From Elysia marginata (taxonomy: Eukaryota > Mollusca > Gastropoda > Plakobranchidae), in NCBI GenBank assembly GCA_019649035.1, contig BMAT01010068.1, forward strand, positions 134,647 through 173,373: a stretch of 38,727 nt of DNA, written 5' to 3'. Below are positions 1 through 10,100 of the stretch, piece after piece. A program made the position numbers and the translations under genes. Every line of letters starts with the position of its first letter. Positions within the stretch are counted from its first letter, which is position 1. The notes under the pieces are model-generated. The model was given only the letters and a program-made list of their open reading frames with translations. It searched no databases and was not told the DNA's origin.

Positions 1-388
1 CTGATAAAGAAAAAAGGTGCAAATAATCGTAAGTAAAACTCCATACATAAAGTTAGCTTGTTTATGCCTCATTTACAGGAGTTTGAAACATGAGATAAGC
101 CAGCAGACATAAGTGTTAAAAGAAAAATCTTGAAACAATTTATCTCTGTACGACTTGCTATAAACATCTCCTTTTTTTTAGATTTGATTACAGATAATTG
201 CTGTGCACTTGTTTTTAAATTCTAATAACGTAACTTTAGTTTCAGGTCATCAGAGTTAAAATACTAAAGAATTCTTATTATTTAGGTTAATTATTGATTC
301 TTTATATAGAGACTTTTTATGGTTAAAATGTTTGGAAATATGTTTTATCATTTTACTCCTCCATCTTTTACAACAAATACACAGTACA

Positions 389-702
389 TCAACATTCTAT
401 CCCAAATTTATCAAAGTTTCTGAGAATAATTCCTATGCGTAAATGTATTTTCCCCATTGCTATGGTTTGAAGTTTGTATCGGTCCGCACCACTGTAAATT
501 AGATCAGGATTTTTCAGATGAGGTCCCCCTCCCAGGAAAAATTGGGACACACTCTCCATGAATGTGCCAGTAGGTCGCCAAGTAGGACAGTCAATATCAT
601 GTTGACCAGGAGATGTTGGGAGGTGGACAAAGCCATAACCATAAAGCTCATTCCGGCCAAATGTGTCCTGATGCCAAACTTGGAAATGCATCCTAGGCCA
701 GC
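389..702 (-). CDS. B9D2: B9D2 coding exon 3 (terminal)
   Basis: The acceptor on the minus strand is TTACACAG. The exon runs from [10 protein letters not shown] to the stop after FGIEC and is the most strongly conserved third of the protein. I saw no clear AATAAA signal for the minus strand in the 388 bases left in the window beyond the stop. Confidence 0.95.
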
Positions 703-1569
703 CTGTGTAAAATTAAAACAATTATCTAGTATTTATGATTACAGAGAAAGTTATATAAAAAAATTAAAAACTATGACATCATTATAGAAAATTCAACTGT
801 AATAGAAAATCATGCATCGCATTACCAGTCATGCAGAATCATTGATAATGGATGATTATTTTTACCTTGTATCCCTTTTGTTGCAAAATGAACATCTATT
901 GGGTGAGCAAAATATGCAGCATCTTGACTCTGTGGGTTATCAACTTGAGTTTGACCCTCACGTAAACCACTCAATATTTTCCATCCACCACCTAAATAAA
1001 ATAAAAATGTGTTGATGAACAGTGCAAAAAGTCAGCTTCTTTTCGAGATAACACAGAATACTGCTGATGTAAAATTATGAATGATATACCAAGATTGTGT
1101 AAACTGATATCTGAGAGGCTGTTTTTATTCCATTTGCTTGTCTTTTTTCTTTTACATAAATTTTAAGTGCAATTTTATACGCAAACTATGTACCAAAATG
1201 CATATACATATTGTTGATTTTAAATTCTCATGAAGGGGGAAAAACAGAATCTTCTGCAAAAGAAAGGGCATTACTTGGTGCTTTAACTGGTTTTCAAATC
1301 GTGAAGTTATTTACATATATTTATTTAGTAAGAAAACTAAGTTTAATTTAAGCAAGATATATGATTACAAAAATGAATTTTAAAAACATAATGGTACTAC
1401 CACAAGACAAAGACTTTAAGTGAAAATCTCTTTTAAAGATATTGACTTAAAGTAGATTCCACAACAGGTCCTAATAATTACCTGAATGAATACCCCATTT
1501 ACAAAATAAACTATGATCTGGAAATCCAGATGCTCCAACAATTTGGCCGATGACATGGACCTCTGCCAT
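389..1569 (-). CDS. B9D2: B9 domain-containing protein 2, complete, three coding exons
   Basis: B9D2 belongs to the MKS/B9 complex (with MKS1, B9D1, tectonics and CC2D2A) that forms the gate at the ciliary transition zone. The minus-strand exons 1482-1569, 866-991 and 389-702 join with matching phase-1 junctions into 528 nt, which is 175 aa plus stop; human B9D2 is also 175 aa. The B9 fold (C2-like) fills nearly the whole chain. Landmarks that match the family are an N-terminal [10 protein letters not shown], the segments [27 protein letters not shown] and [11 protein letters not shown], then [14 protein letters not shown] and a C-terminal [11 protein letters not shown]. There is no frameshift or internal stop, so the gene looks functional. 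Start: the ATG at 1569 lies directly after a splice acceptor, so at least one non-coding 5' exon should lie upstream. It is divergent from TDP1. Identity comes from family recall without an alignment search, but length and motif order agree throughout. Confidence 0.95.
866..991 (-). CDS. B9D2: B9D2 coding exon 2
   Basis: Bounded by a TTATTTAG acceptor and a CAAG|GTAAAA donor, phase 1 at both ends. Encodes the segment from GGWKILSG through [13 protein letters not shown], the central part of the B9 domain. Confidence 0.93.
1482..1569 (-). CDS. B9D2: B9D2 coding exon 1
   Basis: Codes for residues 1-29 plus the first base of codon 30. The donor on the minus strand is CAG|GTAATT. The start codon immediately follows an acceptor ending TTTCAG, so the 5' UTR must be completed by a separate upstream exon that I could not place. 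Confidence 0.93.
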
Positions 1570-3371
1570 CTGAAACAGAATTTTTTCAAGTTTTTAAAGG
1601 ACTTCAAAGTATAGTTGGATGAACTATTTCCAGTCTGCCACATGGTCCAAAAACCACGGCCCATGTTCACACAAATTACCTCCTCCCCTTGCTCAGTCAA
1701 TATTTTAATCCGCAAAAATGACTTTTTATTCCTGTGAAATTCACATTAACCAAACTAGACTGTATTAACTTGTGTATGATTGTCATGACATAATAAATGT
1801 TTTTCTTCACCTGTGACAAAAGGTTGCGTTTTATTTAATTATAGAAACAGACAAAGTATTTAAAGTGATAATGAAGAAAACAAGACTGTTTTTCGTGACA
1901 GAATTTTTTTAGTTTGGTTGAGTTACGGCATATGTATAAATCTGAGCTAGGAAAATTGTAAGAAAATTTCAAGAATATGCATATACCATAGAATTAAGAC
2001 AGATTGTGAGCTTATTTAAAGAAAATGTATTAAAGTATATATTTTGTGTTCAGATGAAGTACTTTAATTATTCACCAGTTCTTGAGGGTTTGAATGTGCA
2101 CAGATGTTGTGCAGGGTATAACACAGTCATGAAATGGTCTAGCGGATTGAGGCAAAGATTTGCTCTAAACATAAAGTACCATATTCTAAAGCAAAAGAGC
2201 TGATCTGATATGAAAAATTTTTGAATAACTCGATTTTGTAAGCTGTTTTAGCGATACTATGGAACCAATTAAGATATCAGTCAATAAAGCTTGACATATG
2301 TGGTACGTCATAAACGACAAATTTAGTGCTTAAACGAGACGTTCGTGGTAAGTCTTGTCGACTTTTGTAAAGATAAATATGACAGACATACGTCATGTAT
2401 GGCATGAAGAGTTTAAAAAGGCTACTAACCTGTATCCCTTTCAAACTGCATCATAATGTATTGTAAATTGTATCAGAAAATCAAACTTTAAAATCTGTCG
2501 GTTTTTAGGGTGGACAAAATTTTTGTCCCCCATCACAATCAACAGATTTTGAGTATAGCTTTTTCCTACAACTTTGTTCAACTTAATCAGAATTTATGAC
2601 ATAGAATCATGAAGCACCATAGTTTAACAGTTGAATAAATTATCAAGCCATTTTACATTTATATTTTATTTTTATATTGCTCTAAAAGTACTTTCCCATC
2701 ATCAGATTTAATTGATAGAATAAGAAGATTTTTTTGACAGTCTCTTCCTCAGACACAAAGAACTTTGCAGTGAAACCCTGTATTTAAGTTTCAACTCTCA
2801 GCAGGCTGCCCACTTTTGAAATTTTTACTAAAATTCTATGAGTTGTTCTCATTTCTTTCTGTTTTTATTTTATGTAATAATTATAACAAGTGTTTTTATG
2901 TTTTATGTCAATGTGTAACAATTTTTCGCATTAGCCAGCAAGTTGAAAATTAACAAAAAGGGTTTTTGATTGGGAAGGATTATTGCAAATTTTATGTGAA
3001 TGGATTTCTGAGGCGAATTAAATTATCTTTTCCTTTTTAAATTTAGATTTACTAGATCATTAGTCTAACATGATAGCACTAGATTACTAAAAATTCAGAA
3101 CTGCAGTGCTTGTTGCGCAATCACATTGATATTGGTTACCACAGATCTGAGTCACCATTCAGAATAAATATAGGCCTACACTTATATTTTACATTCTAAA
3201 TTTGCTTATACAGATGATTGATTTATTGTCCTAAGGCCTTGCTGATGTACAACTTTGCATAAATAGGTTATTTCTAACAAAAGCAGCATTTTGCAAAAAG
3301 TGATAAACAAAAATAATGTATATGAGCGTCTAATCTAGGGCTTGTGGAGCCTTTAAAAAGTCAGCAATCTC
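1570..3371. other. Region upstream of B9D2, no further gene seen
   Basis: This AT-rich stretch is the upstream side of B9D2, and its non-coding 5' exon and promoter probably lie here. I saw no convincing RFX X-box. Positions 1633-1697 match 7795-7859 as a dispersed repeat. Positions 2510-2535 hold a short GGGTGGACAAAAT / TTTTGTCCCCC hairpin. Open frames here are short and have no recognisable domain. Confidence 0.5.
1633..1697. repeat. Dispersed 65-bp repeat, copy 1
   Basis: Starts CAGTCTGCCACATGG and ends ACCTCCTCCCCTTGCTCAG. It matches 7795-7859 over about 65 bases with a handful of differences. Copy 1 is just upstream of the first B9D2 coding exon. The parent element is not identified. 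Confidence 0.6.
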
Positions 3372-3455
3372 AAGGCACTGCCCCATGATATTTATTAAGG
3401 TGGACAAAATGGGAGGAAATTTCTATCATTTTGTCAACCAGTGGGGCAGTGCCTT
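3372..3455. repeat. Small palindromic element
   Basis: A perfect 14-bp inverted repeat, AAGGCACTGCCCCA at 3372-3385 and its complement at 3442-3455, encloses a second imperfect arm pair (GACAAAATG at about 3404 and CATTTTGTC at about 3427). The whole is about 84 bp and could fold into one hairpin. It resembles a miniature foldback or MITE-type element; no coding content and no clear target-site duplication. Confidence 0.55.
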
Positions 3456-3846
3456 AGGGTTCCAAATAAGTTTTAAAAAAACATGGAAAGCTTTTCTTTT
3501 TGTACCTTATCAAAGCTAATAAACTCTACACATCTTTGCAATAATTATAAAAAATATCTTTAAAAGCGCATTTAAGTTTTGAAGTAAAACAGTAAGCTTG
3601 TAAGATAAAGCCCGAAGGTTTGAAAGAGGTTTGCTTAGAAAAGCAGGTTCTAACTTGAAATATTTAGCATCAATGTAAGAGAATCTGCTTGAATAATTTC
3701 GCCGTAGAAACATTCTATTAACTTTAATTTTAAAAAACCTTTCTTTTTACTATACCTTTTTGTACTGAAATAGAACTCTAAAAAGTACTACGCACTTCTA
3801 ATCAATCATTTAATAAGATGTGATTAACAAATATTTCAATATCAGT

Positions 3847-4111
3847 CCGCCATGTTGTTTTCTGTCGCAACGAGAATGAGCGATATGGTGGACAATCCTA
3901 AGGCTCAGTTTCGCACTAAAAAGGACAGACTGCTTGCGACAAAAAAATGTTGAAAGCATAAAACTTATCAATGGAAAGATGTCAAATAATTTAAACACCT
4001 AAAATCAACGTAAAAAAACTATAATATGTTACGTAGGTCAGCGTGATGAGAAATGTTTTGAAGAAAAATGTGACTCTGCTTGCGATGTCAACAAAAGGAA
4101 AAAAATATGGC
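3847..4111 (+). promoter_or_regulatory. TDP1 5' region with two YY1-like motifs
   Basis: CCGCCATGTTG at 3847-3857 fits the YY1 consensus CCGCCATNTTG exactly. AATATGGC at 4104-4111 fits the core AANATGGC and overlaps the TDP1 start codon at 4107, a position in which YY1 sites are known in other animals. No TATA box is evident at a sensible distance. This is motif matching by eye; regulation is inferred. Confidence 0.35.
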
Positions 4112-4163
4112 AGCGCGCACATCAATTTCGGACGAGCAGTTGGCACGGAATTTGCAAACTCAG
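4107..4163 (+). CDS. TDP1: TDP1 exon 1: start and first half of MIU-like motif
   Basis: Nineteen codons from the ATG at 4107 end at CAG|GTAATT, phase 0. The text ends [12 protein letters not shown] and continues directly into FDKEY of exon 2 six kilobases away. I chose this exon as the start because phase and motif both continue across the junction: LA..LQ..(F/Y)D.EY is a recurrent pattern in MIU-type ubiquitin-binding helices. No stop lies between the splice and the ATG, and the start sits in an unusual GC-richer patch. Confidence 0.82.
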
Positions 4164-7100
4164 GTAATTTAGATAGCTAAGCGTGTAATATTTATTTTTT
4201 TTGTGTTAAAAAAACTAAAGAAATTATAATAAAAGTGTATTTCAGATGCGTAAATTATTTGCTCAGTTGGGTCAGCCCATTTGGCGGTAAACATAAAACA
4301 ATAGGCTAAAGTCTGATCGATCCAACTAACAGTAGGCCTAACTAAAAAATCTAGATTCTAGATCTAGTCTAGTAACAGCTAAGAGGTTCACCTTTAAAAA
4401 TCCTAGAGGCGCCTTGCTTCTCTTCCAGTGTGTCGGTGCAACGGCCTACTTAGAAAGGGTTAGCGGGCGCCATGATACAGGCACTGCTGCGCGAGGCAGC
4501 GCGAGCAAGCTCACTGTTCTTAGTATGGCCTAGGCCTAGATCTAGTGAATTCCCTAAAGTGTTATGTGACTGGGAGTGGGAGACTTGGAAACACACTCTT
4601 GTTATTATGTTAAATAACGTAAAATTTGTTTTCTCTTTTAACAGACCTTAATCAATCTATATATATTATGTTGGAACAAAAGACAAATTATACGCTGTAC
4701 ATGGTAACATGCACTGAAAAGATTTATAAGTCTGGTACTTTTAAGTGGTAGAAAAAAAAATAATCTAGGCCTAAGTAACTCTAGTTCTAGAGACTGGAAG
4801 AAGGTAAAGGAGAAAAGAAGTATGGAGAGGAGATAAAGGCAGTAGGAGAGGAAGGAGTGGAGAAATAGAGAGAATTTAAAAATCTCGACAGATCGATCTA
4901 TCTTATAAATCTAGACTAGATTAAAGATGCCCAAGTTTTTTTTTTTGTATAAGCCACGGCGACGAAAAAGGCCAGAATTCTGGACTTTTAGTTTTTTCTT
5001 TGATCTGCCTGGGCTGACCACGCGCATCCCCAAGGGATGCTGATTACAAGCGATAAAGATGTCAGAAGGCAATTAATGGCCCCACGAGCGTCCGAATACA
5101 GGGGCAGGTAACTGACTGCGCCAGAAACCCCAAAATTAGCTTTATCTCACCCCAAATTAAGCCTTGATCACGTCGACTCACGCTGGATTTATCTATTTCA
5201 CCGTGTTAATCAAACCTTCCTCTTTAATTGGGTATTTTGTATTTTGAAATGCGTTGGAAAACAAGATTTTTACAGTCGTTTTAAATTAGAGGGTGAAAAT
5301 TCTGGAATGTTAGTAAAAACTCTTTTTTAATTTCATTTAAGTAGCTTATTCCCTGATAGATTTTGTTTTTTTATTTTTTGCTAACATCAGGAAAACCTTT
5401 AGCTTTCAGTAGTAACAAAAAATATTGCAGACTCAACAAAATCTTAAAAGTGACAGCGCTTTAAAGTTACCCATGGTTGAATTTAGCCAGAAACTAGATA
5501 TTTGCAGTTTTCCTTATGCTGTTTGGTATTAAAGCAATAATATTTGAATTTATCTACAGTAGAAACGTGTGCGTAGTTAATAAAATCTGTGGTATATCTG
5601 ACCCCTCTGGATACTGCCCATGTCTGCGGTGTTATAAAATTAAACAGCAAATCCAACTTCAAGAAACTGAGAGTATACATGAGAGAACTTTGCAGTCTCT
5701 TGACGAGAATTTCAATAATAATTTGCTAAGTGTCGGCGACATAAAGAACAAAAAACACCTTTTAATGCTTTTCACCAACCAATGGTTGACATAGATCTCC
5801 ACCATTTTGCCCGTACATAATTTCATACTTCTTGGTCTGTTGTGAGGCATCATAGACTTTTAGAACAGGATGCTGTCAAAATTGATTTGAAAAAACTGCC
5901 GAAGAGAAAGCAAAACTTGCAAAAGAAACAGTTATATGAAAATATGGACAAAGATGGGAGAGAAAATATACATACAACTGACAAAAGAAATAATTTAGAA
6001 CATTGCAAAAAATACCCTACAAGACGAAAGACAAAACAAGACAACAAAACAAATGGAGCTTGGAAAAATGTTCACACAAACTTATCTCATACTCGTCCAC
6101 TAACACAAGACAATATGGAAGAAGTATAGCACTCAGTGAAACAGTACATGAACATCTATAGAGAGACATTTCCAAATAATATTAACCCCTAGCATCGCAT
6201 TCTTGAGGATCACTGCCTTGAGTTCATGAAGAAATTTGATTCTGGACTTGCGTTTCATGGAGAGCAAGGCGGAGAAATGCTGCATTCTACAGTTGCAAAG
6301 ATAGAGAGAAGGATGTGGGCATTGGCAATGAAAACAAGAAAATAAAATATGTGATATTGGAAGTAACTGCTTTGCAAACTGCACCAGAAGAAAACCGAAG
6401 AAAAGGAAATGTAGTCATTTTCTATCGAACAATAGACCTACTGTATATAAGTTGTAAATAATTTGAACTTAAAATTGTGAAATGTGTAGCTAACCCCTCT
6501 ATACTGACAAATTTGTTACCTTGAAATGTGCACTTAGCTGTCCGAAAAGATAGAAACTGACTTTCCAGTACATGGGTGGTATCATTTTGCCACATTTGCA
6601 ATTAAGATCAAACAACCCTACACCAATTAATGCTCCTATTATAAAGCAAAGTCCTGTCCAGTTACCCGAGGGTTCCACAGCTGCTGGCATCTCAATGGAT
6701 AGCCAGATGGAGAAGAGCTCACCCCTCAACAACCCCTGTTGAGTCCGCAGATATTTCTAAAAGTATTTTTTCTTCAATAAATTGTCTAAATCCATATCAA
6801 AGAACGAATAAAATCTATCGGGGAGAATTAAAGTTACAATTTTTTAAAGTCTTTTAAACTATTTCACAAATTCTAAGAAAAAAAGCAAAACTTTAAGACA
6901 ACATGTGAGCCTTCCATATATCATCTCAATGCAAAATTTGGTATGGTAATGAAGCTCAGAGCTTCCGCATTTTTGCTGTACTATTCTTTCTTACCAACAA
7001 CTGATGAGAAAGAAGTTATCACGCCTACAAACACACTCTAAAGCACTCTAAAAATCGCAGAATTCGTTGTCAGCGCAGGTAGATTTTTCGGGCGTGTAGG

Positions 7101-10100
7101 GCGAGATTTGACCAAAACTTGACCTCGCGGGCGTCGTTAATGGGCTTTTGCTGGGTGGCTGTACAGGTGAACTAAAAGTTGAGTGTTTCGTCGCTGTGAG
7201 GCGCGCAGAAGGGAAAAAAGAGGACTACACATCGTCATTGAATAAGTTAGTAGCCTAAAAGTAATGTGAGTTAAAACAAAATAAATCCAACAATAATATA
7301 TTTGGTAGTTCTTATCTAATCTATATTGAGTGTGGTATATCTCCTGTTTCTGGTGTGGTCTTTTTTTTTTTAAATTTTAAAGTAAGTTGACTTCACTTAA
7401 GTCTACTTCGTGTGAGTTGATTTTTGCTTCAGTGAATCTTAATTTCCCAGAACATTCCTCTTTCTAATAACTTTCCTACAAGAAAAAAACTTATCAGTCT
7501 TAATATTCAGTGTTGACTCAACCACCAAGACTGTCAAGTACATCCTAAGTTATATCCCTGCCCCTATTCGCTTTGCATTCAAATCTCTTTGAATAAGTCG
7601 ATCTTTACTTTTCTTATGTAATAAAGAGTGAAGCAGTTGTGTTATTTATAATGAGGCTGAGAGGTAACACAGGTTTGCGTAGCACCTTTGTACTGCCTTG
7701 TTACCTTGTCCCCTCTATCCCATTTCATAAGTCCACACACTCTTGTCAGGGATGGTTTAGCCAACAAGTAGACCTAGTGTACACACGCAGTGCCAGTCTG
7801 CCACATGGCCCACAAACCACAGCTCATGTCTAGCAAATTACCTCCTCCCCCTTGCTCACATTTCTCCCCATGCCCAATAAGCTCAAAACTTTGTCCATCT
7901 CCAGTTTGTACATCACGAAAAAAATTAGGCAGGCCTTGTCTATGTATTGTAAGATTGGGCCTAGATTTATTCTCTGCTCTCTTCTTTCCTGACAGACCTA
8001 CACCTTGTCACATTTTGAATTCTCTATCCCTTATCAGCTCTGACAAAGTCTTGCACTTCACAGTCACACTGCTAGTGTTACTGTTGATGTATTGAACTTC
8101 AAGCTGTAACCTACATTTACCTCTGCGTTAAAAAGACATGTACTCAAAAAAGTCAAAATAGTATTTACTTTCTCTATTTCACTGCAAACACAAGAAGTTG
8201 AAGTCAATTCGCGATAGATAGTACAAATACAAGGGAAAGTAATCATGTAATCATAATTATCCAATGTAGGGCTACTTAAACTTTTTTATGCCTCGTTTTC
8301 CTTCTCACCCCACCCTACCTTTCTTGATGGTTAAGTAGATGTATGGATAAGTGGATGTTGATGTTAATCCCCCAGAGACATCAACTTATCAGTATGCAAC
8401 GGTATTGTTGCTGTGAGGGCTTTCTTGCTAGGTAGTCCAATGACAGTAGCTGCTAAAATGCTACCCCCTGTTTGAGTGTCCTGTAGATCGTTTCCCTTTG
8501 GTTGGTTGTTTTGAAATGCTTTAATCATCTTCAAGTTCTGGAGCATCTGTTGCTTCTGTTCCATCTGTAGTATCTTGTACATCTTTATTTGCCACTTCTG
8601 TTACTGTTTCTGTTCCTGTGTTCTGGATTTGGCAGCTCAGTTGTACCTGATGTCTGCCCCTTCTGTTATGATCTGATGCTTCTGCATAGATATGCCATTT
8701 CTGTTACCTGTTTCTGATGCTTTTGTTGATGGCATGATTGTTAGTTCACCCAGGATGAAAGCCTTCCCCTCTAGGAAATAACTCAGCAGATCGCTGATGA
8801 CATTTAGATTATTGAAGAATGTGTCATTGTTGAGTTCAGACATGAGGATGGCTATCTATGTCAGTTTTTGGTTTAAAAGCATCTTAAATTTCTTATTTGG
8901 ATTCAAAACTTGTTTTTGGAGAGTTTTGATATAGATTTTGTGAACTGTACAGTTGTCTTAGTAAAGGTTAACAGGTGCATTGTAGTGTTTTGTCTAAAAC
9001 CAAGGGATTGCTTATGGAACACATGTAGAGGAAATGCTTTGTCTCCTCAGTGTCATAATGTAGCACCAGGAAAGACCTCTTGATACATTAAATTGCCAAG
9101 TGCATTTGTGCTCACCTACCTGCAAATGTGTGGTCTTGCGTGCCACCAAGAAGTGTGTGATAATACTGATGGTAGGTATTGAATTCTTTGTAGCTCACGC
9201 ACTACACTTTTGTAAGCCTCAGGTGTAAGAATAGAATTTTATGCATCCCTTCCACGACCACACTATTATTATAGCCACCTACCTAGGTTCATATGTGTGG
9301 GACAGCACTATAGGCACCAGCAGCATTTGACACCATAGGGCAGAGCATTGAAACTAACGTTAGGCATCAGGCTCAGAAGTATGACCCTATGCTGGTTTGA
9401 ATCTTATCTCTGCTGCATATTGTAGTTTGTGGGATTAAGAATTAGAATTTATCATCTAATGTCATGCCGTTTCTTTTTGGGGTTCCCCAGTGCTCTGTCT
9501 TAGGACCAATTCTTTTTACAATATTCAGCCCTTAATTTATATTTTAAAAGAATATAAAATAAATTAACATGAAGGCAAATGACACCCAAATTTACCAGTC
9601 TACTTGTTTTGAAAAGGAAGAAAGTTGGCCTAAAAGAACTTAGGCTAAATATAGACATCTTTTGGATCCAAATCTAAACCTTGATTATGTAGATAAAATA
9701 CAATTAAGTCACATTTTGAGATATTTAAGCTACAGTACATTCTAGACCTAGATTTATCCTACATTCTCCTTTTTAATGCGCAATGTAAACAAATTTGTAA
9801 GCAAGCAAAACTAATTTATTTATGCATGTTCTTCCGCCTTTTGACCATTTTTTTAGTGATTAAAATTCATTCTAAAATGAGCTCCATTTGACATACCTTG
9901 AAAGATCTTCTCTGCAATTTCTTTGAAATTTTCCGTGCTTTCTGGCGGGGTTTTTTTTAAATTTATTTTTTAGTATTTGTATTTCTTTTCTACACAGTTT
10001 GATAAAGAATATACTGAGCATCATAAGACAAAAAAAAAAAACAAAAAAAACAAAGACATGGCACAAGCAATTGCCAAAGCTCACACCATGTCAGACTGAT

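Noticed and set aside
518..787. Plus-strand frame of 89 codons
   Set aside because: It is the shadow of B9D2 exon 3 on the opposite strand.
7639..8095. Two overlapping plus-strand frames rich in Pro, Ser and Cys
   Set aside because: No domain, no splice context, and they overlap the dispersed repeat at 7795-7859; composition artefact.
8637..8843. Minus-strand frame as a LINE endonuclease piece
   Set aside because: One loosely fitting segment is not enough; no second motif in order.
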